The notes under the pieces: model-generated
The model's input: the letters and a program-made list of their open reading frames with translations, nothing else
Databases searched by the model: none
Told to the model about the DNA's origin: nothing
Shown: piece by piece, positions 50,715-58,559 of the stretch
Numbering within the stretch: the first letter of the stretch is position 1
Layout: each line of letters opens with the position of its first letter
Source: Anaerolineaceae bacterium
Lineage (GTDB): Bacteria; Chloroflexota; Anaerolineae; Anaerolineales; Anaerolineaceae
DNA: 60,566 nucleotides
Reading direction: 5' to 3'
NCBI GenBank assembly: GCA_003524305.1
Contig: DQHW01000011.1
Coordinates: 97,693 to 158,258, forward strand
Translations under genes and position numbers: made by a program

Positions 50715-50720
50715 ATTATA
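50715..50720 (-). promoter_or_regulatory. -10 hexamer 8 bases before the kinase start
   Basis: TATAAT on the minus strand, followed by ATTTATAT and the ATG at 50706. A transcript starting 6-8 bases after the hexamer would begin at or next to the start codon. Confidence 0.6.
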
Positions 50721-50910
50721 CGAGAGGCATTTCTTTTCATGCTAATCAAAAAACCCTGGTTTTTGACTGATAATTGATAGAAATCAATAACTTTTTTGAA
50801 TGCCTTTTCCTTTTGTTTCTTTTTCAGAAATTTGAAGCATCCTCTTAATGAGTGATCTGCAATAAATGATAAAATTGTACAATTCATGCATGATAAAGGC
50901 AGGTAACAAC

Positions 50911-51810
50911 ATGGTGGCGATAGAAAAAGTTTCATATCATGGCTGGTTGAATTGTTTGCAAATTAGCAATGCTCTTATTGAATTGATTGTTCTCACTGAT
51001 GTCGGCCCCAGGATCATCCACATGGCATTCAAAGGCGGAGAAAACCTGCTCTATGAAAACAAAGAGGATGCAGGCCAAACTGGCGGAGATAAGTGGCGCA
51101 CTTACGGCGGGCACCGTCTTTGGCATGCACCAGAAGATATCAATCGCACTTATGTTCCAGATAACTTTCCTGTTCAAGTAGAGATTTTAGAGGACGGCGC
51201 CAGGTTTACGGCGCCCATTGAATCCAACGGCATACAAAAGGTAGTCGAAGTTCATCTTTCTGAATCTGAAGCCAAAGTAAAAGTCAACCACATTATGATC
51301 AATCACGGCGTATGGCCCATCCCGTTGGCGATGTGGGCGCTGACAGTGATGAAAGCCGGCGGCAAAGTCATTGTGCCTCACCCTCCTAAATTCAGCCACG
51401 AAGAAAACTTACTTCCAACGCACACCTTAACATTATGGGGATTTACCAAAATGGATGACCCTCGCTGGGTTTGGGGTGACAAGTATTATTCTCTCAAACA
51501 AGACAGTTCATCGGATTACTGCCAGAAAATTGGTTCATTGAATACCCATGGGTGGGCTGCTTATCAACTTGGTGATCAAGTTTTCATCAAGAAATTCGGC
51601 TATAACTCATCACTTACCTATCCAGATATGAATTGCAATTTTGAAACTTATACTGATCAAAATATCCTCGAAGTTGAAACTCTCGGCCCCATGATAGAGT
51701 TGCAACCAGGCCAGAAAACTGAGCACATTGAAGAATGGTCGCTTCACAAAGGAATTAAGCCTTCAACCACCGATGCAGAAATTGACAAGAATATTTTGCC
51801 CCTTGTCTAA
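50911..51810 (+). CDS. DUF4380-like / aldose-epimerase-like protein
   Basis: 299 residues from ATG at 50911, the Met that follows AGG at about 9 bases; two in-frame ATG codons further up are the alternatives. The pattern NALIELIVLTDVGPRIIHMAFKG, GGHRLWHAPE, and later HGWAAYQLGDQVFIKKFGYN fits the DUF4380 branch of galactose-mutarotase-like beta-sandwich proteins, where VGPRI and WHAPE occupy the pocket. Substrate unknown; carbohydrate binding is inferred from fold. No signal peptide. It lies alone between the kinase (divergent) and the desulfidase-like pair. About 85 bases separate it from the next gene. Confidence 0.65.
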   Translation: MVAIEKVSYHGWLNCLQISNALIELIVLTDVGPRIIHMAFKGGENLLYENKEDAGQTGGDKWRTYGGHRLWHAPEDINRTYVPDNFPVQVEILEDGARFTAPIESNGIQKVVEVHLSESEAKVKVNHIMINHGVWPIPLAMWALTVMKAGGKVIVPHPPKFSHEENLLPTHTLTLWGFTKMDDPRWVWGDKYYSLKQDSSSDYCQKIGSLNTHGWAAYQLGDQVFIKKFGYNSSLTYPDMNCNFETYTDQNILEVETLGPMIELQPGQKTEHIEEWSLHKGIKPSTTDAEIDKNILPLV

Positions 51811-51906
51811 TTGGATATCTGAAAAAATAAAAATGCTTTATGATGCCCTGACGCTTCGGGGCATCATTTATAATATAAAGATTGACCCCGTATTTTGGAG
51901 GCAGCT

Positions 51907-52455
51907 ATGTTTACAGACGCACGCAGTAAAAAAGTCATTTTCGTGTCACATTGCATCTTGAACCAAAATGCCAAAATTGACCGCTGCGCTCATTACCCTG
52001 GCGCCATGCGAGAAGTAACCCAGGCACTACTGGACGCTGGTGTTGGAATCATCCAGATTCCATGCCCGGAATTGCTTTATCTTGGTTTGGATCGACAGGT
52101 TGAAAAAGACAAAGAAACCACGGTTGAATCAGAGGATGATCGTGTTGGAATTTTGATGAACAAGACTGTACCAAAAGTGCTTTGCGGAAAAATCTCGTAC
52201 GATCTTATTTATCAGATCAAACAATATCAACTAAACGGTTTTACCGTGGTTGGCATGCTGGGCATCAATGGCTCGCCGACGTGCGGCGTTGAAACGACCT
52301 GGACCGATGGACATGAAATTTCAGGCAGCGGTATTTTTATCAAGATATTTAAAGAAGAATGTGACGACCAGGGAGTCAAAATCCCCATCCGCGGAATCAA
52401 GGCGCAAGATCCCCAGGCAGCGCTTGAAACCTTGAGAGAATTGTTGAACTCATGA
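51907..52455 (+). CDS. TudS/DUF523-like putative desulfidase
   Basis: 182 residues from ATG at 51907 with GGAGG 5 bases upstream. Cysteines are placed as in the TudS/DUF523 group: SHCILNQNAK (Cys16), IPCPELLYLG (Cys53) and NGSPTCGVET (Cys126), the probable ligands of a [4Fe-4S] cluster, with a further Cys27 in DRCAHY. Related enzymes remove sulfur from thiouracil or similar compounds; the substrate here is inferred only by family. It overlaps the following VOC gene by 4 bases (ATGA), so the two are translationally coupled. Confidence 0.8.
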   Translation: MFTDARSKKVIFVSHCILNQNAKIDRCAHYPGAMREVTQALLDAGVGIIQIPCPELLYLGLDRQVEKDKETTVESEDDRVGILMNKTVPKVLCGKISYDLIYQIKQYQLNGFTVVGMLGINGSPTCGVETTWTDGHEISGSGIFIKIFKEECDDQGVKIPIRGIKAQDPQAALETLRELLNS

Positions 52456-52913
52456 GCACTTTGAATGCGCGTTATGTGCATACCAACCTGATTGCCAAAG
52501 ATTGGCACAAGTTGGCTGATTTTTATCAGCAGCTTTTTGGCTGCATCCCGGTGCCGCCTGAACGCGATCTATCTGGTCAAAATATGGATGCTGGAACAGG
52601 CATCAAGGGAGTACACATCCGCGGGATGCACCTGCGCCTACCGGGATACGGCGACGACGGACCTACGCTTGAAATATTCAACTACGATCCACCAGCAGAG
52701 AAACCAAGCCCCGCTGTCAACCATCCAGGGTTTGGGCATCTCGCCTTTAGTGTGGATAATGTAGAATCCGCACAACAATCTGTGTTGCAAGCAGGCGGCA
52801 AGGCAGTGGGTGAGATTGTAACCGTGCAAATTGCCACAGGCGCCAAGGTAACATGGTGTTATGTCACCGATCCTGAAGGAAATATTCTTGAGTTGCAATC
52901 GTGGAAGGCATAA
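52452..52913 (+). CDS. VOC/glyoxalase-fold protein
   Basis: 153 residues. Two beta-alpha-beta-beta-beta units are visible: YVHTNLIAKDWHKLADFYQQLFG and HPGFGHLAFSVDNVESAQ, ending with YVTDPEGNILELQSW. Metal ligand positions are filled by His10 in YVHTNL, His in FGHLAF and Glu in ILELQ, as in the glyoxalase/bleomycin-resistance superfamily. The reaction is unknown. Overlap with the desulfidase-like gene through ATGA suggests that the two proteins are needed together. A strong bidirectional terminator closes the unit. Confidence 0.87.
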   Translation: MSTLNARYVHTNLIAKDWHKLADFYQQLFGCIPVPPERDLSGQNMDAGTGIKGVHIRGMHLRLPGYGDDGPTLEIFNYDPPAEKPSPAVNHPGFGHLAFSVDNVESAQQSVLQAGGKAVGEIVTVQIATGAKVTWCYVTDPEGNILELQSWKA

Positions 52914-52949
52914 AAAACGAACCCGGTTGAATAACCGGGTTCGTTTTTT
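52912..52949. terminator. Bidirectional terminator with a 17-bp stem
   Basis: AAAAAACGAACCCGGTT (52912-52928) and AACCGGGTTCGTTTTTT (52933-52949) are perfectly complementary with a 4-base loop, giving T runs on both strands. It separates the convergent VOC and ROK genes. Confidence 0.93.
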
Positions 52950-52966
52950 ATCAACACTAGAATAGC

Positions 52967-53905
52967 TTAGCCCTTGGCCAGCACCATGGCGCCCACCAAA
53001 CCTGCCTGGTCTCCGAGTTTAGCGTAGCAGAGCTGCAAATCCGCTAAATACGCCGGAGTCATGACGCTTTGTTCCATAGATCGCTTCACCGGAACCATAA
53101 GCAAGTCACGGGCGTTGGTTACCCCTCCGCCCATGACCACGACGGTCGGATTGAAAATGTGCAGCAAATCAGTGATGGCGCGCCCGAGAAAAGTACCGGC
53201 ATATTCAAAGGCTTCAATCGCCAGCGCATCGCCCTGCGCCCCTGCTTCAGCAATCTGTCTGGAAGTTGGTTTCTGAGGGTCCAACGAAAGCGAAGATTTA
53301 GCGCCTTCTTTTAATCTGCGCTCAACGTAGTTGGCAATTCCAGTGCCTGATGAAACAGCTTCCAAATGACCGCGGCGTCCACAGCCGCAAATCGGACCGT
53401 CTGGCAACACAGTTATGTGTCCGACTTCACCGGCGATTCCCTGCGGGCCGACCAACATATGGTCGTCAATAATAAAGCCGCCGCCAATTCCGGTACTGAT
53501 GGTGAGATAGATCAGATCGTGATGTCCAACACCTGCACCGTAACGCCATTCGCCTAAAGCAGCCATGTTGGCATCATTGCCAAGAATGACGGGGGTTTTG
53601 TGACGTTTTTCAACCAATGGTCCAAGAGGGATATCAATCCAACCTCTCACGTTAGAGGCTTTGTAAACGATTCCATTTTTAGGATCAGCCGGGCCTGGAA
53701 CGGCGATGCCGATCCGTTCTACACCGCCTTCGTCTGGCCAGATTTCACCTATCAGGTCGTTCAAGCGGTCTTCAGGTTTTTCATCACCGTGATGCGTGGC
53801 GATTATTTTCTTTTTAATGGGTTCAATTCCCTCTTCAGGGTAAAGTGCTGCACGCATTTGAGTGCCGCCAATATCAATGCCGATGTATTTTTTGTCTTTC
53901 GCCAA
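52967..53905 (-). CDS. ROK-family sugar kinase (glucokinase-like)
   Basis: About 312 residues from a TTG at 53905, chosen because GAGG lies 5 bases before it and it begins with (M)AKDKKYIGIDIGGT, the usual ROK start; an ATG at 53935 (10 residues longer) has no ribosome site but cannot be excluded. Motifs: IDIGGTQMRAA (ATP), VAVPGPADPKNG-like IAVPGPADP, LGNDANMAALGEW, LTISTGIGGGFI and the zinc-loop CGCGRRGHLEA, where the last usual Cys is His. It likely phosphorylates glucose or N-acetylhexosamine. It is transcribed alone. Confidence 0.88.
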   Translation of the reverse strand: MAKDKKYIGIDIGGTQMRAALYPEEGIEPIKKKIIATHHGDEKPEDRLNDLIGEIWPDEGGVERIGIAVPGPADPKNGIVYKASNVRGWIDIPLGPLVEKRHKTPVILGNDANMAALGEWRYGAGVGHHDLIYLTISTGIGGGFIIDDHMLVGPQGIAGEVGHITVLPDGPICGCGRRGHLEAVSSGTGIANYVERRLKEGAKSSLSLDPQKPTSRQIAEAGAQGDALAIEAFEYAGTFLGRAITDLLHIFNPTVVVMGGGVTNARDLLMVPVKRSMEQSVMTPAYLADLQLCYAKLGDQAGLVGAMVLAKG

Positions 53906-54059
53906 AGTAACCTCAAATTCCACCGGGGAGACCATCTCAACGGTATACTAAAGATAATATCATGACTATACAAATGCGCATGAATTTTACCAATAAAAAC
54001 CATAATTGGGGTTTGAAAAATTGATAAAGGAATTCTCCAATTTTTCAGAAACCTTGTGG

Positions 54060-54089
54060 TATAATTTTGCTTCGCGCCGTTAAAACGGC
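54060..54089 (+). promoter_or_regulatory. rplS promoter and short leader hairpin
   Basis: TATAAT at 54060-54065 would start transcription near 54072. Immediately inside the leader, GCCGTT (54076-54081) pairs with AACGGC (54084-54089). Such a stem close to the 5' end of a ribosomal protein mRNA could serve in feedback by L19 or in stability; this is inference. A -35 box is not clear. Confidence 0.5.
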
Positions 54090-54116
54090 AGGAAAATAAA
54101 AGGTCAGGTGTAGAAA

Positions 54117-54464
54117 ATGAGCGATTTATTAAAAGCCTATGATGCTCCCGTTAATCCGAACATTCCGGATCTCCGAACCGGTGATTCCGTTAGCGTTCAT
54201 GTGAAAATCAAAGAAGGCGCCCGCGAACGTATTCAGGAATTCAAGGGTGTTGTCCTTTACATGCACAATTGTGGAAACAATTCCACGTTTACTGTGCGCC
54301 GTGTCGCCAGCAATGGCATCGGAGTGGAACGCACCTTTCTACTTCGTTCACCCCGTATCGACAAAGTGGTGGTGGAACGTCACAGTAAAGTACGCCGCGC
54401 CCGATTGTACTTTCTGCGCGAACGCTCTGGCAAGAGTGCACGTCTTAAACAGAAATTCAACTAG
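54117..54464 (+). CDS. rplS: 50S ribosomal protein L19
   Basis: 115 residues. The family core is intact: IPDLRTGDSVSVHVKIKEG, RERIQEFKGVVLYMHN, and the basic end VVERHSKVRRARLYFLRER. L19 sits at the 30S/50S interface. An AGGTG lies about 10 bases before the ATG. It stands apart from the usual rpsP-rimM-trmD cluster; none of those genes is nearby. A terminator lies 22 bases after its stop, so it is monocistronic. Confidence 0.96.
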   Translation: MSDLLKAYDAPVNPNIPDLRTGDSVSVHVKIKEGARERIQEFKGVVLYMHNCGNNSTFTVRRVASNGIGVERTFLLRSPRIDKVVVERHSKVRRARLYFLRERSGKSARLKQKFN

Positions 54465-54486
54465 TTCTTTACCTGTCGATTTTTTC

Positions 54487-54522
54487 AGGGTGCAACCAAC
54501 GCCGAGGTTGCGCCCTTTGTTC
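54487..54522 (+). terminator. Terminator of rplS
   Basis: AGGGTGCAACC (54487-54497) and GGTTGCGCCCT (54506-54516) pair over an 8-base loop with one G-U, followed by TTGTTCTT. Confidence 0.82.
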
Positions 54523-54548
54523 TTAAACGGGTTTGTCTGGAGATTATT

Positions 54549-55268
54549 ATGATCCCCCCCATTATCGGCATCACTGTAAGCCGCAATTATGAAAACTTTC
54601 AGTTTTACAATCAGAACCCATCTGCATATGCAGAAGCCATTGTAAATTCTGGCGGACTACCCCTGCTGATACCCGTTGAATTCCCTCTGGGGCATATCAC
54701 CGGTATTCTTTCTCAATTAGACGGTCTGCTAATCTCAGGCGGGGATGATGTCGACACTCGGCTGTATGATGGCGAAGCACACCCTGCTGTTGAAGGAATT
54801 TGTGAAGAACGCGATCAGCTTGAAATTGAATTATTAAAAAACGCTATTCAGGTAAAGAAACCCGTTCTGGGAATTTACCGCGGCATACAACTAATAAATG
54901 TTGCGTTGGGCGGAACTCTTTATACTCATCTTCCTGCACAATACAAATCTGATTTAGTTCATAGCACTCCAGAAGAATATGGACGGGACACTCTGGTGCA
55001 TGAAGTAGAATTAGATTTGGATTCTAAACTCGGCAAGATTATTGGAATTAATCAATTTCAAGTGAACAGTTTTCACCATCAGGCAATTCAAGCACTCGCA
55101 TCCGATTTGGTGGTGACAGCACGGGCAACTGATGGTTTAATAGAAGCAGTTGAGTTGGCAGACGATCCATTTGGAGTTATTGGCGTGCAATGGCACCCTG
55201 AATGCTTGTTGGCGATTCAATCACAGCTCAAGATTTTTAAAGCCTTTATCGCAGCTTGTCAAAAATAA
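54549..55268 (+). CDS. Class I glutamine amidotransferase-like protein lacking the nucleophile Cys
   Basis: 239 residues of the peptidase C26 / gamma-glutamyl-GABA hydrolase (PuuD-like) type. Fold markers are ISGGDDVDTRLYDG, ERDQLEIELLKNAIQ and GVQWHPE with the catalytic His216 and Glu218. At the nucleophile elbow, where the family reads GICRG, this protein has GIYRG: Tyr110 (codon TAC, 54876-54878) replaces Cys. It therefore cannot use the normal thiol mechanism and may be an inactive paralogue or a binding protein; a sequencing error of one base (TGC to TAC) would also explain it. It is 13 bases upstream of murI. Confidence 0.85.
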   Translation: MIPPIIGITVSRNYENFQFYNQNPSAYAEAIVNSGGLPLLIPVEFPLGHITGILSQLDGLLISGGDDVDTRLYDGEAHPAVEGICEERDQLEIELLKNAIQVKKPVLGIYRGIQLINVALGGTLYTHLPAQYKSDLVHSTPEEYGRDTLVHEVELDLDSKLGKIIGINQFQVNSFHHQAIQALASDLVVTARATDGLIEAVELADDPFGVIGVQWHPECLLAIQSQLKIFKAFIAACQK

Positions 55269-55281
55269 ACCGGGAGTAGAA

Positions 55282-56091
55282 ATGGCAACAACCATTGGAA
55301 TGCTTGATTCAGGGGTCGGTGGTCTCACTATTCTGCGCGCCATCCGCGAGCAATTGCCAGGCCAACCTGTCATCTATGTGGCTGACCAGGCGCATGTGCC
55401 CTATGGCGTTCGTCAGGTTGATGAAGTGCGCAGCTTTACCAAAGAAATCACCCGATTTCTACTTGATCAAGGAGCGAAACTCATCGTGGTTGCATGCAAT
55501 ACTGCTTCAGTAGCTGCTCTAAGTTATTTGCGTAATGAGTTCCCGGAGACACCCTTTGTTGGCATGGAACCGGCTGTCAAACCAGCCGCTGAACAAACCA
55601 AAACAGGAGTGGTGGGTGTGTTGGCAACTTATGCCACCTTTCAAACGGATGTTTATAACTCGGTGGTTGAACGTTTTGCGAAAAATGTCACTGCAATTCA
55701 AAACCACTGTCCCGGTCTGGTCAACCAGATTGAAAAAGGGGATTTATCAGGAATAGAGACAAGAAAAATTCTTGAAAGCGCATTGCGCCCCATGATTTCC
55801 CGGGGGATTGATACTGTTGTGCTTGGCTGTACACATTATCCATTTGTGATTCCCTTGATTCAAGAAATTGTTGGCCCCGGTGTTCGCGTGATTGATCCAG
55901 CGCCGGCCATTGCCCGCCAGACACAGCGATTACTGACTGAACACGGCTGGCTTGCCGATGGAAGGATCAATTCAGAAATTCGTCTTTTGACGACAGGCAA
56001 GGCACAAACCATTGAGAACAATTTACCCATGTTTCTAGGCTATCACTTGTCTGTGGAATCAATCCAATGGCAGGATGGGAAACTGGGGTAA
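55282..56091 (+). CDS. murI: Glutamate racemase
   Basis: 269 residues from ATG at 55282 (GGGAG 5-6 bases upstream); the longer open frame overlaps the previous gene and is rejected. Catalytic cysteines Cys72 in VACNTAS and Cys183 in LGCTHYPF are present, with Asp9 in MLDSGVGG. It supplies D-glutamate for peptidoglycan. Its presence indicates that this bacterium makes a peptidoglycan with D-Glu, in line with the 3D-domain and Rpf-like protein encoded at 18.2 kb. It follows the amidotransferase homologue by 13 bases and precedes the homoserine dehydrogenase gene by 61 bases. Confidence 0.95.
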   Translation: MATTIGMLDSGVGGLTILRAIREQLPGQPVIYVADQAHVPYGVRQVDEVRSFTKEITRFLLDQGAKLIVVACNTASVAALSYLRNEFPETPFVGMEPAVKPAAEQTKTGVVGVLATYATFQTDVYNSVVERFAKNVTAIQNHCPGLVNQIEKGDLSGIETRKILESALRPMISRGIDTVVLGCTHYPFVIPLIQEIVGPGVRVIDPAPAIARQTQRLLTEHGWLADGRINSEIRLLTTGKAQTIENNLPMFLGYHLSVESIQWQDGKLG

Positions 56092-56152
56092 TAACCTGAC
56101 ACTACACAAAACAAATTTTTTTGAGTTAATTGATATTTCAAGAAGGAAGACA

Positions 56153-57184
56153 ATGAAGACTGTGAGATTGGCATTGGTTGGATTTGGAAACGTTGGCAAA
56201 GCGCTGGTTCAGCTTCTCGACACAAAACGTGACATCCTAAACCAGGAATTTGATTTCAACCCCCAAATCATCGGCATTGCCACCGGAAGTCACGGTATGG
56301 CAATCAATCCATCAGGTCTGGATGCTCAAAAAGCCATCGCTCTATTAGAATCAGGCAAAAACCTGGATTCACTCTCAACCCTGCCTAAACCGAAATCCAT
56401 TATTGAATTCATTCAAACTTGCCAGGCTGATGTTTTATTTGAAAATTCTCCGGTAAACCATCACACAGGCCAACCCGCCTCCGATCACATCAAAACTGCC
56501 TTGCAATCAGGGATGCATGCCATCACCGCCAATAAAGGCCCCGTGGCACATGCATACAAAGAACTCGCAGCCCTGGCAGGCAAACACCAGAGACGTTTTC
56601 TTTTTGAGTCCGCGGTGATGGATGGAGCCCCTATCTTTTCTTTGTTCCGCGGCTCGCTGCCGGCTGTAGAATTGAAAGGCTTTCAAGGTATTTTGAATTC
56701 ATGCACCAACCTGCTGATCGAACTGATGGAACAAGGCAAGGATTTTGAGGAAGCCGTAGATTACGGGCAATCTATTGGCATCACTGAAACCGACCCGGCG
56801 GCCGATATCGATGGTTGGGATGCAGCCATCAAAGTTTCAGCCCTATGCAATGTGTTAATGGCGGGGTCAATCACCCCTGACCAGGTAAAGCGTACAGGCA
56901 TCAGCGGCTTGACCCCTGATGTGATCCAACAAGCTTTGATCGCCGGTGAACGCTGGAAGCTGGTTTGCAGTGCCAAACGCACCCCATTCGGGCTTGAAAC
57001 ATCTGTTGAACCGCAACGCGTAGGTCCGACCAGTCCGCTTTATAGCGTGAACGGCACCAGTTCATTCGTCCAATTTGAGTTGGATACCCTGCCCGGACTG
57101 GGAATACTCGAAAGCAACCCCGGCCCAAAAACCACAGCTTATGGGTTGTTGGCTGATTTGATCAATGTCATGCGGGGAGCCTAG
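56153..57184 (+). CDS. hom: Homoserine dehydrogenase
   Basis: 343 residues from ATG at 56153 with AAGGAAG upstream. A Rossmann NAD(P) site, LALVGFGNVGKALVQLL, begins the protein; TANKGPVAHAYKEL, FESAVMDGAPIFS, GILNSCTNLLIELM, GITETDPAADIDGWDAAIK and PGPKTTAYGLLADL are the family hallmarks. It reduces aspartate semialdehyde to homoserine on the path to threonine and methionine. There is no C-terminal ACT domain, so it lacks that form of feedback control. It is followed after 2 bases by folK. Confidence 0.93.
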   Translation: MKTVRLALVGFGNVGKALVQLLDTKRDILNQEFDFNPQIIGIATGSHGMAINPSGLDAQKAIALLESGKNLDSLSTLPKPKSIIEFIQTCQADVLFENSPVNHHTGQPASDHIKTALQSGMHAITANKGPVAHAYKELAALAGKHQRRFLFESAVMDGAPIFSLFRGSLPAVELKGFQGILNSCTNLLIELMEQGKDFEEAVDYGQSIGITETDPAADIDGWDAAIKVSALCNVLMAGSITPDQVKRTGISGLTPDVIQQALIAGERWKLVCSAKRTPFGLETSVEPQRVGPTSPLYSVNGTSSFVQFELDTLPGLGILESNPGPKTTAYGLLADLINVMRGA

Positions 57185-57186
57185 TC

Positions 57187-57696
57187 GTGACCACCAATAG
57201 CCAAACCTGTGTGATCCTTGCTCTCGGCTCAAACCTTGGAGACCGTTGCGAGAATTTGCGCCAAGCTTTGAAAGAAATTTCAACAAACCTTTCAATAACC
57301 AAAACATCTAGCATTTATGAAACACCACCATGGGGATATAGCGATCAACCTGTTTTTTTTAACCAGGTGCTGAGTGGAATCACGTCACTTAATCCCCTTG
57401 ATTTATTGACCTTTGTTAAGGATATTGAACAAAAAATGGGACGGGTTAATAATTTTCTAAACGGTCCCAGGTTGATAGATATTGATATTCTGTTATTTGG
57501 TGAGCAAATCATTAATACAGAAAATTTAGAGATTCCACACCCACGCATGCTCGAACGCGGTTTTGTACTGGTGCCGCTTGCTGAAATTGAACCTGACCTG
57601 GTCATTCCAGGTACAAATAAAAGGGTTGCTGTTTTTCTACAAAAAGTGGATCAAACCGGTATTCAGAAACTTGATTCTGAGGGGATAAAAAAATGA
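57187..57696 (+). CDS. folK: 6-hydroxymethyl-7,8-dihydropterin pyrophosphokinase
   Basis: 169 residues, GTG start two bases after the homoserine dehydrogenase stop. The HPPK signature is clear: ALGSNLGDRCENLRQAL, SIYETPPWGYSDQPVF, and GPRLIDIDILLFG, with the RG and HPRMLERGFVLVPLAEI block. It transfers pyrophosphate from ATP to the pterin for folate synthesis. The protein is not fused to dihydroneopterin aldolase. It overlaps folP by 4 bases. Confidence 0.95.
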   Translation: MTTNSQTCVILALGSNLGDRCENLRQALKEISTNLSITKTSSIYETPPWGYSDQPVFFNQVLSGITSLNPLDLLTFVKDIEQKMGRVNNFLNGPRLIDIDILLFGEQIINTENLEIPHPRMLERGFVLVPLAEIEPDLVIPGTNKRVAVFLQKVDQTGIQKLDSEGIKK

Positions 57697-58559
57697 CTAA
57701 AGACGCCTTGAAATTATCATCCAGGACCCTGATCATGGGCATATTGAATATCACGCCAGACTCCTTCTCGGGAGACGGAATGTTAAGCGATTCAGATACC
57801 ATATCCGCGGTGATGACCAGGGCTGATACCATGGTTAATGACGGTGCGGATTTGCTGGACGTGGGCGGTGAAAGCACCCGCCCGGGAGCGCAGCTCGTCA
57901 GTTTGCAAGAGGAGTTGGATCGGGTGGTGCCGGTAATTGAAGCACTGCATCAACGTTTCGATGTGCCCATTTCAATAGACACTTATAAATCCAGTGTTGC
58001 AGAAGCGGCATTGAACGCCGGCGCTGCATGGATTAATGATGTCTGGGGACTGCGCGCCGATCCGCGGATGGCGGAAGTGGCTGCAAAATTAAACACCCCG
58101 ATAGTGCTAATGCACAATCGCAGCAAACCATCACAAGCAGAATTGCAAGAACACCTGGGCGGCCGTTATATCGGAGTTCCCTATGAAAACTTGCTCGAAG
58201 AGGTTAAAAACGAACTCCTTGAAAGTGTTTCCATGGCTCACGCCGCCGGGATAAAAGATGAAAATATCATTCTCGATCCGGGTATCGGGTTTGGTAAGAC
58301 CGTAGATCAAAACCTTGAACTCATAAACCGTTTGGACGAGATCAAAGCGCTTGGCTTTACTGTATTACTTGGCGTTTCGCGAAAATCATTTATTGGCTAT
58401 ACGCTTAACCTTCCTCCTGATGAAAGATTGGAAGGCACAGCGGCAGCTTGTACAGTTGGGATAATGCGGGGCGCAAACATCCTGCGGGTTCATGATGTAA
58501 AATTCATGTCGCGCATTGCCAAGATGACTGACATGATAATCAAAAGCAAGGGGAATTAA
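57693..58559 (+). CDS. folP: Dihydropteroate synthase
   Basis: 288 residues, ATGA overlap with folK. Key motifs: MGILNITPDSFSGDG, DVGGESTRPGA, and LGVSRKSFIG, which bind the pterin pyrophosphate; IILDPGIGFGKTVDQN completes the fold. It joins p-aminobenzoate to the pterin and is the sulfonamide target. Coupled to folK. Its stop shares a base with the start of the following DUF2142 gene. Confidence 0.96.
   Translation: MTKDALKLSSRTLIMGILNITPDSFSGDGMLSDSDTISAVMTRADTMVNDGADLLDVGGESTRPGAQLVSLQEELDRVVPVIEALHQRFDVPISIDTYKSSVAEAALNAGAAWINDVWGLRADPRMAEVAAKLNTPIVLMHNRSKPSQAELQEHLGGRYIGVPYENLLEEVKNELLESVSMAHAAGIKDENIILDPGIGFGKTVDQNLELINRLDEIKALGFTVLLGVSRKSFIGYTLNLPPDERLEGTAAACTVGIMRGANILRVHDVKFMSRIAKMTDMIIKSKGN

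Noticed and set aside
53906..53935. ATG start of the ROK kinase at 53935
   Set aside because: No Shine-Dalgarno sequence precedes it, while the TTG at 53905 has GAGG at 5 bases and matches the usual ROK start; kept only as an alternative.
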